Of a stretch of DNA of 16,215 nt, positions 6,235 to 13,589 are shown in pieces. The position numbers and the translations under genes are program-made. The DNA lies in NCBI GenBank assembly GCA_947502965.1, contig CANNCG010000017.1:1-16215 (forward strand). Direction: 5' to 3'. Under the pieces are notes generated by a model. It ran no database searches and was not told the DNA's origin. It saw only the letters and a program-made list of their open reading frames with translations. The first letter of the stretch is position 1. Each line of letters opens with the position of its first letter. Source of the DNA: a bacterium. Lineage in GTDB: Bacteria > Margulisbacteria > Marinamargulisbacteria > SXXA01.

Positions 6235-8296
6235 CTATTTCCTCCTGATAATCCAAACGGGTGTGATAAATGCCGTGAAAAACCCGTAAAAATGTGACTT
6301 TGATGGTGTCAATTTCACGTAAACTCAAGGGGCAATCATCCATCTGCCCATCTTCAATTTTGTCATGAAATATTTTTTCTATCATGGCTTCTATTTTGGG
6401 GAGCGTTGGTTTTTCCATCGCGCGAATGGCGGCTTCTACCGAATCTGCAAACATGACCACACCACATTCCTTAAAATGGGGCTTGGGGCCAGGGTATCGG
6501 AAGGCCTCTTTTTCTGTTTCTGGGTCGCGTATTTCTTCGAGGTGTTTTGCTTTTTCAAAGAAAAAAGACACCAGTGTCGTGCCATGATGCTCGGCGATAA
6601 AGTCTTTGATCATACTGGGCAATTTATATTTTTGGGCCAGCTCCACCCCGTCCCGTGTATGGGCCACAATGAGCATTTTGCTCATGCGTGGGGTGAGGTT
6701 GTGGTGTGGGTTTTCACCTGAAAATTGGTTTTCTGTGAAAAAATGGGGTCGTTTTATTTTGCCTATGTCATGGTAGTAGGCCCCAACCCTGCAGAGAATA
6801 GGATTGGCTTGAATCGCTTCTGCTGCTGATTCGGCCAAATTGGCCACCATGAGGGAATGCTGGTAGGTGCCAGGTGCAGACATCATGAGCCGTTTGAGGA
6901 GTGGGTGATTGAGATTTGCCAATTCCAGAAGTGTTTGGGGTGTGGTGATTTTGAACATGGCCTCAAGATAGGGGATAATGGCAAGCACTGTCATAGATGA
7001 CAAAATTCCTGTGACCAGTCCGCCGCTCATGTTGGTGGCAAACCACCATGGATCTGAGATTTCCCGTAGCAGTCCATACATCAAAATGAGAAGGGCATGA
7101 CTGCCCCCGATGAGATAGCCCGCGAGCATGAGTTGTGATCGGGAATGGCGTTTGTGAATCGAAAAAGTACTGACACAGCTGCTAGAAAATAGAAAGATCA
7201 TCAGATAAATGTCGCCGAAATACATAAGTCCAATCAGCATGGCCAGTTGGCTGCAAATCATGAGGGCAATATTGGGACTAATCATTTGGGAAAGGAGCAA
7301 TGCGGCTACGGGAAGTGGGATTAAAAAACAGGGTTTTAACAGTTCAGGGAGAAAGGATATTTTCTGAAAAAGAAAGGCGATAAGTGTGATCAAAACCGTG
7401 ATCATCGCGATAAAAAGCAGGTATTTTCCATGCAGGGCTTTGGGACTGAAAATCACAAGGAAACGTATCAGAATCCAGGCGAATATGGCGCAGAGCATCC
7501 AGATTCCGATGCATTTGGCGATGTTTGTCTTTTGGCCATGAAGATTGAGAGCTTTGAGGGTTTCGATATGGGTATCTTGCACGACTTCCCCACGGTAAAT
7601 AATAGGCTCCCCTTCTTTGAGAATAGTCATAATGGGTTTGATGTTTTGCATTTCCCGTTCTTGTGCCTTGCGGGTGAGGGGGATGTTGTGGCTGAGATTG
7701 GGACGAATGAGGCGGCTCACAAGAGCGGTAATCAGGGCTTCTGTAGACGCATCGAGATGCAAGGCTTCGAGCTCATCATGAACCCGTGATTGTATGCTGG
7801 TGTGGTCCACATCACGAACCCCATGGAGGAGCATTTTTTCGATGATTTCTGAAGTCAGATTCTCCAGAACATCTAGGGACTTAATATCGGCTTGGAGGAG
7901 CTTTTTCTGTTGCTTCTTTGTGAGGGTTAAGATCAATGACTTGTCTTTGACAATGGCATCTTGTTGGTAGGCACGGATTTCTGTAAATAGAGAGACACTG
8001 TTGGCTTTGATTTCTTTGTTAATCGTTTCGTCGACGGTGTAGACCTTCTCTACCAATGCCGCACGTTTTTTGCGAAGCTCCATTGTTTTTTCTTTGTCTG
8101 TCTGGGTTTCAAATTCGAGATATCGGGGAGACATAAGGGTGTCTTGGGCGACATCATTGGATCCAATAGGAATGTTGGTCGGTACGTAGGGCAGTGCGAT
8201 AAAAGTGGCAATCCCTGTGACCACCAGGAGAATGAGGCCCAGCCGGATATAGCGGTTATACGAAGTGAGCCTTACCCACGTGAATCCAGTGCGCAT
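6200..8296 (-). CDS. pgpH: 7TM-HD family membrane phosphodiesterase (PgpH-type, likely c-di-AMP)
   Basis: In Listeria and relatives PgpH hydrolyses cyclic di-AMP to pApA. The 698 residues show the full architecture. There is one N-terminal membrane helix (about 18-36), then an extracytoplasmic domain of about 225 residues with a helical region and the EGEPIIYRGEVV motif. About seven membrane helices follow (about 262-450), then a cytoplasmic HD domain. HD residues visible are His480, the His509-Asp510 pair in YYHDIGKIKRP, His546, His570-His571 and Asp618, all expected for the metal site, so it should be active. The ATG lies 41 bases inside the end of miaA, and its own end overlaps ybeY. No other start is available before the first membrane helix. 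Its presence suggests c-di-AMP signalling; a cyclase is not in the window. Confidence 0.9.
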   Translation of the reverse strand: MRTGFTWVRLTSYNRYIRLGLILLVVTGIATFIALPYVPTNIPIGSNDVAQDTLMSPRYLEFETQTDKEKTMELRKKRAALVEKVYTVDETINKEIKANSVSLFTEIRAYQQDAIVKDKSLILTLTKKQQKKLLQADIKSLDVLENLTSEIIEKMLLHGVRDVDHTSIQSRVHDELEALHLDASTEALITALVSRLIRPNLSHNIPLTRKAQEREMQNIKPIMTILKEGEPIIYRGEVVQDTHIETLKALNLHGQKTNIAKCIGIWMLCAIFAWILIRFLVIFSPKALHGKYLLFIAMITVLITLIAFLFQKISFLPELLKPCFLIPLPVAALLLSQMISPNIALMICSQLAMLIGLMYFGDIYLMIFLFSSSCVSTFSIHKRHSRSQLMLAGYLIGGSHALLILMYGLLREISDPWWFATNMSGGLVTGILSSMTVLAIIPYLEAMFKITTPQTLLELANLNHPLLKRLMMSAPGTYQHSLMVANLAESAAEAIQANPILCRVGAYYHDIGKIKRPHFFTENQFSGENPHHNLTPRMSKMLIVAHTRDGVELAQKYKLPSMIKDFIAEHHGTTLVSFFFEKAKHLEEIRDPETEKEAFRYPGPKPHFKECGVVMFADSVEAAIRAMEKPTLPKIEAMIEKIFHDKIEDGQMDDCPLSLREIDTIKVTFLRVFHGIYHTRLDYQEEIDAIIKQTKSKK

Positions 8297-9167
8297 GATG
8301 ATACCGTTTAAACCATGTCATTTGTCGTTTTGCAAATTGACGTGTTTTGATTTGGATTTTTTCGATACAGGTTTTCTCTGTTATCTTGTGGTCCAAATAG
8401 GCGATAATATCCCTGTATCCGAGGGCTTTAAAGGCGGGCGCATCGGGCGATACCTCATGGCGGAGTGTATCCACTTCCGCGATCCACCCATTTTTGATCA
8501 TAGAGAGGGTGCGTGTCTGAATCCGTGTGGTGAGGGTATCCCATTTGTCGGTCAGCCCGATGCAACAGATGTCCGATCGCATCGTATGGGTGAGGGGTCT
8601 GGCCAGAGAAGGCAATTCGCCGGTTTCGAGGATGGCGAGCCCACGCAAAATACGGGCAGGATTTTGGGCGTCAATTCTGGCGGCATAGGCGGGATCTTTG
8701 GTGGCCAGTTCGTGATACAACGCGGTTTTTCCTTCTGCGGCAAGTCTGTTTTGGAGGGTGTGTCGTATCTCCTGATCCCCATCTTCTTTGAGGAATTCAA
8801 ATTTGTAGAGCAGGGCATGGCAGTACAGACCTGTTCCCCCACAAATAATGAGGGGATTGGAGGTGTTGCTGAGGATCGTATGTGTGGCGTCGGAGAAGGC
8901 TTTGACCGTGTATTGTGTTTCGGGCGCACAGATATCGATGAGATGATGGGGGATGCCGTTGCGGTCTGCGATGGGTAGCTTTGCGGTGCCTATAGTGAAG
9001 CCCCTGTAGACCTGAAACGCGTCTGCCGAAATAATTTCAGCCCCAGTTTTTTCAGCCAGAGCCAAGGCTAGCTGGGATTTTCCCACGGCGGTAGGTCCAA
9101 AAATCATACAGGTGCGGATGCCCTGATCGAGCGCTTTTGCAAATACGGTGTGTGCGTCTTCAATCAT
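8256..9167 (-). CDS. miaA: tRNA dimethylallyltransferase
   Basis: MiaA transfers a dimethylallyl group to N6 of A37 in tRNAs reading UNN codons. Motifs appear in family order: the P-loop GPTAVGKSQ, SADAFQVYRG (usually SADSxQVYRG), TIGTAKLP, the conserved HHLIDI, GGTGLYCHALL, ARILRGLAILETG, KALGYRD and the tRNA-contacting TRQFAKRQMTWF near the C-terminus. I start at the ATG at 9167 (MIEDAHTVF, 303 residues), because the 18 extra residues from 9221 carry no family similarity and would run into the divergent gshA start. It is the first gene of the minus-strand operon. The end overlaps pgpH by 41 bases. All catalytic motifs look intact apart from the Ser-to-Ala change. Confidence 0.92.
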   Translation of the reverse strand: MIEDAHTVFAKALDQGIRTCMIFGPTAVGKSQLALALAEKTGAEIISADAFQVYRGFTIGTAKLPIADRNGIPHHLIDICAPETQYTVKAFSDATHTILSNTSNPLIICGGTGLYCHALLYKFEFLKEDGDQEIRHTLQNRLAAEGKTALYHELATKDPAYAARIDAQNPARILRGLAILETGELPSLARPLTHTMRSDICCIGLTDKWDTLTTRIQTRTLSMIKNGWIAEVDTLRHEVSPDAPAFKALGYRDIIAYLDHKITEKTCIEKIQIKTRQFAKRQMTWFKRYHHAHWIHVGKAHFV

Positions 9168-9204
9168 GGGGTCGATGATAGGGTATCGGGTGTTTTTGTG
9201 GCAA

Positions 9205-10554
9205 ATGGGGGCCCTCCCCATTTCCCACGTGTTGGTATTGGAGAGGTGGCCCTTGTCTCAATTGGGGCGGTCTTATAGAATCCACCCCCTAATGCAGGAT
9301 TTTTTTAGACAGCACGTATTTCCCAAGTTGACAGATATCCAAGCGTGGATTCAGACCAAACAACATGGCATGCGCACGCCTTTCTATGCATCGGTAGATA
9401 TTCGTTATGCGGGGTTCAAGATAGCGGGTGTGGATACCAATCTCTTTCCTGCGGGATTTAACAATTTGGATGTATCGGATCTTCCCCTCTTGGTGCGTCG
9501 TTTGAAAGACCGACTCTTAGCGGATGTTCCTGGCTGTCGCAGTGTGTTGCTGATCACAGAAGAACACACCCGAAACCCATGGTACATCGACAATATTCAT
9601 GTGTTGGCGACCCAGATCCAGGCGGCGGGATTTCGTGTACGCATGGCAACTTTTTTGAATAATGATCCGGAATTTTGCCAAAAATCGAACCATCTCATGT
9701 TGCAATCGGCCTCGGGTGCACTGTTGCGTTTGGATTGTTTGCACCACGTGGTAGGCGAACTGGTTTCTGGTGCCTATGTCGCGGATGCCGTATTGCTTAA
9801 TAATGACTTGTCTGCGGGTATCCCTTCTATTTTGGCGCACATTCAATTGCCTGTTTTGACGCCCCCAGGCGCCGGGTGGCATGCCCGTGGGAAAGCCCAA
9901 CATTTTTCGTTTGCGAATGCCTTGATTCGGGAGATGTGTGCGGATGTGGGCTTGGATCCTTGGTTGTTTTCGGCCTATTTTGGGGCCGTCTCGGAGGTAA
10001 ATATTCACGAGGAGTTGGACAGGAAAAGGGTCTCAGAAGCTGCCAAGATTTTGTTTGCCAGAATTGCTGCAAAGTATGCGGAATATGGTATTCAAGAAAA
10101 TCCTTTTGTCTTTATGAAAGCGGATTCTGGGACCTATGGGATGGGAATTCATGTCTTGGAATCACCGGATGAAATACAGGCTATCAACCGCAAGGTGCGT
10201 AATAAACTCCACAAAGGCAAACAGTCTCAGGTAATAGGAAAGTATCTTTTACAAGAAGGGGTTCCCAGTGTTGTGCGTTATAAGGGTCAGATGGCGGAGC
10301 CGTGTTTTTATCACATTGGGCCTGACGTGGTGGGCGGTTTTTTGCGGGGGCACCCAGAGCGGTCATCGCGGGAAAATTTGAATGCGGCGGGGATGACCTT
10401 TTCCCCGATAGCGGTCACCGCTTCGCATGGGGGGGCTGAGGAAAACACAGGCCTTTGGTTGCCGGAGGGGACATCCGGGGAAGAGGTGGTGCTTTTTGTG
10501 GCGATGAGCAGCTTGGCGGCGTTGGCGGCTGGCCAAGAATTGGCCTGGCTATAA
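9205..10554 (+). CDS. gshA: Glutamate-cysteine ligase, GshA family of the Acidithiobacillus type
   Basis: This enzyme joins glutamate and cysteine with ATP, the first step of glutathione synthesis. The sequence carries the marks of the proteobacterial GshA family (PF08886/TIGR02049-like). These are TPFYASVDIRYAGFKIAGVD followed by TNLFPAGFNNL near the N-terminus, the MKADSGTYGMGI nucleotide-binding segment, QEGVPSVVRY, and the C-terminal GGFLRGHPERSSRENLNAAG. The ATG at 9205 gives 449 residues; in-frame GTG codons at 9148 and 9190 are possible but overlap or approach miaA. No good ribosome-binding site is visible, so the start is the least certain part. Only 37 bases separate it from the divergent miaA, so promoters must overlap coding sequence. 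The usual partner gshB is not beside it; a MidA-like gene follows 10 bases after the stop. Confidence 0.88.
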   Translation: MGALPISHVLVLERWPLSQLGRSYRIHPLMQDFFRQHVFPKLTDIQAWIQTKQHGMRTPFYASVDIRYAGFKIAGVDTNLFPAGFNNLDVSDLPLLVRRLKDRLLADVPGCRSVLLITEEHTRNPWYIDNIHVLATQIQAAGFRVRMATFLNNDPEFCQKSNHLMLQSASGALLRLDCLHHVVGELVSGAYVADAVLLNNDLSAGIPSILAHIQLPVLTPPGAGWHARGKAQHFSFANALIREMCADVGLDPWLFSAYFGAVSEVNIHEELDRKRVSEAAKILFARIAAKYAEYGIQENPFVFMKADSGTYGMGIHVLESPDEIQAINRKVRNKLHKGKQSQVIGKYLLQEGVPSVVRYKGQMAEPCFYHIGPDVVGGFLRGHPERSSRENLNAAGMTFSPIAVTASHGGAEENTGLWLPEGTSGEEVVLFVAMSSLAALAAGQELAWL

Positions 10555-10564
10555 GTGCGCAAGG

Positions 10565-12196
10565 GTGCGTAATGATGTGTCTGGGTGCGCTTGGGAACAG
10601 GGGCTAGGTACATTTTTTTATGAAGGGGTACCCTTTTCGTTTTCGACGGGGGCCACCTTTGCGGCGGTGATTGCCGATGTTCTTCATGCCGTGTATGCGG
10701 ATAAATCAGGATTGTTTGTGGAGGAATTGGGTGCCGGCTTGGGCATGCTGTCGGTACATGTGTTGCAGGCGTTACGCGAGAAATCCCCCGATTTGTTTTT
10801 GAAAACACAGCTTCATGTGACAGAGTTTTCCCAGACATTGGCAAAGGAATTATGTGATACCGGGGTGTTCTCCGCTTTCTTGGATAGGGTGACTCTGGGT
10901 CAGGAAGACTGTCGAGGTATATCCGGGCGCTCTCCTGATGTGGTGCTGATGGCCTATGTTTTTGATGCCATTCCGGCGCGTCAGTTGGTATTTCAAGCGG
11001 GATCATGGTGGGAGCGTCGCGTGACCCTCACCCTGCCAGAGCGCCTGGTGTGGGATGGGCGTTCTTTCCCCCCGTGTCCGGTTGCCGCTGCGGCGCTTTT
11101 GTCTGAAACAGGGCCCATGGCCTTTTCACTCTTGCGGCAGGTGTGGCCTGAGGTGACAGAAACCGAGACCTTGACGCCTTTGTTGTGGGAAGGGATTCCC
11201 GTGGGAGACAGAGCGGCCTTGCAGGAGATGGCGTCCTCGTTGAGAGATGGCGACTGTCTGCGGTTAAATTATCCATCAGGGTTGTCCGATATCTTGGATG
11301 GGATTTGGGATAGACTGTCTAAAACTGGGCTATTGTTGGTTTACGATGTGGGGGGGATGACCCATGCCCAGACACCGTCTTGGGAGGATTTGCAGACCCA
11401 TTATGGATTGACCGTTTGTGCGATGGTGCCCTTTTCCTTGATACAGTCTTGGGCGCTACGACGGGGGATCTGTTGTCGCTATACCGATCACCCAACAGGC
11501 AATAGCCAGGTGATGCTGCTCTCGCATCAGCTTGTTTTAGAGGCTGTCTGGGACCCCTTGGCGGCGGTTTCCGAATCCTATGCCTATCGCCACTATGCCC
11601 AAGTGCTGCATGATATTCAGGTCAAGACGGCGGAGACTTTTGGGGCATTGTCCGTGTCAGAGATTCGCGAAAAAGGGGCGATGGTGTTGGGGCTTTCGCC
11701 TGGAATGGCGTCTGATTATACGGTACTCATGCATGTGGCCACGCGGTGTTATAGCGAAGGGGTCTATGCACAAGCCTACGCGTTTCTTGAGCGCCTCTTG
11801 TGGGATTATGCGGCGGTCGGGGCCAGCGCATGGCTGTTGCAGGGAAAAGTTTTGAAGGCCTTGTCTGAGACAGAGGGCGCGCGACAGGCCTTTTTGCGGG
11901 GATACACCATTGCCCCGCAGGAGGAATATCTCTTGTATGAATTGGCGGTTTTATCGCTCTCCCAACGGGATTATGCGGCATATGTTGTGTACGCAACGGC
12001 CTATTTGCGTTATCGGTGTTATTTGCCGGATATTTGGGAAACGACAGTGACCGTGTTGTTGTGTAAGGGGCTCTTGGGACAAAAAGAAGAGGTGCGTGCA
12101 GGGATTGAGGCAATGGCGGGGTTGTCGGCGAAAGGCCTTTTACCCGCAGGTCTCATGGCCAAAGTGGCCGAGATTCAAAGCGCGTTGGCCCTTTGA
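10565..12196 (+). CDS. MidA-like SAM-dependent methyltransferase with C-terminal TPR-like region
   Basis: The N-terminal 330 residues resemble the MidA/NDUFAF7 (PF02636) methyltransferases, which in mitochondria methylate an arginine of a complex I subunit. The SAM motif EELGAGLG lies at about 54-61, the family's NE-LDA-P position reads AYVFDAIPARQ, and a later YDVGG marks the post-strand loop. The N-terminus is shorter than usual: the GDFxTS-like segment appears as PFSFSTG. The last 130 residues have repeated helix pairs (YAQAYAFLERLLWDYAAV, WLLQGKVLKAL, ARQAFLRGYTIAP, LLYELAVLSLSQRDYAAYV) of TPR type, not part of standard MidA. The start is taken as GTG 10565; GTG 10577 is an alternative. 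It follows gshA by 10 bases and is surely cotranscribed. Its end faces ppi across 22 bases with no evident terminator. The substrate is unknown. Confidence 0.7.
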   Translation: MRNDVSGCAWEQGLGTFFYEGVPFSFSTGATFAAVIADVLHAVYADKSGLFVEELGAGLGMLSVHVLQALREKSPDLFLKTQLHVTEFSQTLAKELCDTGVFSAFLDRVTLGQEDCRGISGRSPDVVLMAYVFDAIPARQLVFQAGSWWERRVTLTLPERLVWDGRSFPPCPVAAAALLSETGPMAFSLLRQVWPEVTETETLTPLLWEGIPVGDRAALQEMASSLRDGDCLRLNYPSGLSDILDGIWDRLSKTGLLLVYDVGGMTHAQTPSWEDLQTHYGLTVCAMVPFSLIQSWALRRGICCRYTDHPTGNSQVMLLSHQLVLEAVWDPLAAVSESYAYRHYAQVLHDIQVKTAETFGALSVSEIREKGAMVLGLSPGMASDYTVLMHVATRCYSEGVYAQAYAFLERLLWDYAAVGASAWLLQGKVLKALSETEGARQAFLRGYTIAPQEEYLLYELAVLSLSQRDYAAYVVYATAYLRYRCYLPDIWETTVTVLLCKGLLGQKEEVRAGIEAMAGLSAKGLLPAGLMAKVAEIQSALAL

Positions 12197-12218
12197 ATCC
12201 CCAAGCGGTGAATGCCGG

Positions 12219-12827
12219 TTATTTTTTTGCTTCGCCGGATTTGATGACAGATACCTTTTTGATGATCACATCGTCTTTGGGGACATCTTGCAAGTGGCCG
12301 ACAGATCCTGTTTTGACGGCTGCAATGGCGTCTACGACGGCGAGGCCTTCGATGACTTTGCCAAATACCGCATAACCATAGCCTTGTTGTGTTTTGTTTC
12401 TGTGGTCTAGTGCGGGATTGTTGATCGTGTTGATGAAGAATTGGGCGGTGGCACTGTTGATGTCTGAGGTACGGGCCATGGCAATGGTACCACGGACGTT
12501 GGAAAGGGCGGCTGTGGCTTCGTTGGGAATGGGCTCTCGTGCGGCTTTTTGTTTGAGCTCTGCTTCAAATCCACCGCCTTGGATCATGAAGTTTTGAATA
12601 ATGCGGTGGAAAATGGTGCCTTCGTAAAATCCATCTTCAATGTAACCAATGAAATTGGCCACTGTTTTCGGGGCTTCTTGGTCAAAAAGTTCGATAATAA
12701 TGTCGCCTTTGGATGTTTCCATGCGGACAACGGTGTGGGCTTCGTGAAGTTTTTTTGCTTCTGAGGGCGTGGACATAAGGGTTCCTCCAAGGAATAAAAT
12801 GGTGAGCAGAATACGATACTTTAGCAT
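12219..12827 (-). CDS. Periplasmic cyclophilin-type peptidyl-prolyl isomerase
   Basis: Cyclophilins catalyse cis-trans isomerisation of X-Pro bonds in folding proteins. The 202-residue protein begins with a typical signal peptide (KYR, then ILLTILFLGGTLMS, cleavage near SEA-KK at about 24-25), so it should act in the periplasm like PpiA. The cyclophilin core shows VRMETSKGDIIIELF, the active-site FHRIIQNFMIQGG with its catalytic Arg, ARTSDINSATAQFFIN, and GYAVFGKVIEGLAVVDAI. The C-terminus is short and Lys-rich. The ATG overlaps the tpiA stop by seven bases (ATGCTAA), suggesting coupled translation. It is the last gene of the hppA-like/tpiA operon. Confidence 0.9.
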   Translation of the reverse strand: MLKYRILLTILFLGGTLMSTPSEAKKLHEAHTVVRMETSKGDIIIELFDQEAPKTVANFIGYIEDGFYEGTIFHRIIQNFMIQGGGFEAELKQKAAREPIPNEATAALSNVRGTIAMARTSDINSATAQFFINTINNPALDHRNKTQQGYGYAVFGKVIEGLAVVDAIAAVKTGSVGHLQDVPKDDVIIKKVSVIKSGEAKK

Positions 12828-13579
12828 AAGCGCGCCCCTTCGTGGATAATCTGTAAAAAGCTAGCCGCTTGCAAACTGGCGCCGCCCACCAACGCACCCT
12901 CAATATCGGGTTGGGTGAGGAGCGATTTTGCATTCTCAGGTGTGACGGAGCCCCCATAGAGCAGGGAGATGAGACGGCCTTTTTCGCCGAGTCTTTCGAC
13001 GAGCAACTGTCGAATAAAGGCATGGACTTCTTGGGCTTGCTCAGGGGTGGCCACCTGTCCTGTCCCAATGGCCCAAACGGGTTCATACGCGACGATGAAG
13101 GAGGCCAAGAAAGGGGCTTCATTAAACAATGCATTCAGCTGTGTGCGAATGACCTGAAAGGTTTTGTTCCCTTGGCGGTCTACAAGGGTTTCCCCGACAC
13201 AGACAATGGGGATGAGATTGGCGTGTGCCGCAGCAAAGGCCTTTTTGGCGACAAGATCACTGGACTCGCGATAGAGGTGCCGACGTTCAGAGTGGCCTAC
13301 GAGAACAAACTTGCAGCCTGCATCGCGAAGCATGGTCCCTGAAATTTCGCCGGTAAACGCGCCTTTTTCTTTTTCATTTAAATTTTGTCCTCCAATGGAG
13401 AGATTGGGGGTGTCTGCGTAGGATGCCGCGGTATGCAGTAGGGTTGTGGCTGGGCATACAATGCAAGATACCTGCCCAGATGAAACCGTGGGATCTGTAC
13501 AAAATTCTTTAAAAAAAGAGATGGCCTCTTGGGTGTTTTTATTCATTTTCCAATTTGCAACAATAATGGGGCGTATCAT
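12821..13579 (-). CDS. tpiA: Triosephosphate isomerase
   Basis: TpiA interconverts dihydroxyacetone phosphate and glyceraldehyde 3-phosphate in glycolysis and gluconeogenesis. The 252 residues have the usual length and every catalytic element: Asn9 and Lys11 (ANWKMNK), His96 in the GHSERR motif, Glu166 in AYEPVWAIGTG with the flexible loop 6 that follows, and the phosphate-binding YGGSV and ALVGGASL loops. A good AGGAGA ribosome-binding site lies six bases before the ATG. It starts ten bases after the hppA-like stop and overlaps ppi by seven bases, so all three should form one transcript. Nothing is unusual in the enzyme itself, in clear contrast to its upstream neighbour. Confidence 0.96.
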   Translation of the reverse strand: MIRPIIVANWKMNKNTQEAISFFKEFCTDPTVSSGQVSCIVCPATTLLHTAASYADTPNLSIGGQNLNEKEKGAFTGEISGTMLRDAGCKFVLVGHSERRHLYRESSDLVAKKAFAAAHANLIPIVCVGETLVDRQGNKTFQVIRTQLNALFNEAPFLASFIVAYEPVWAIGTGQVATPEQAQEVHAFIRQLLVERLGEKGRLISLLYGGSVTPENAKSLLTQPDIEGALVGGASLQAASFLQIIHEGARLC

Positions 13580-13589
13580 GGGGCGTCTC

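Noticed and set aside
8265..8978. 237-codon open frame on the + strand within miaA
   Set aside because: It is antisense to miaA, whose motifs are complete; the peptide has no family similarity.
9168..9221. Longer miaA start at 9221
   Set aside because: The 18 added residues have no MiaA similarity and would overlap the gshA start; the ATG at 9167 gives the normal N-terminus before the P-loop.
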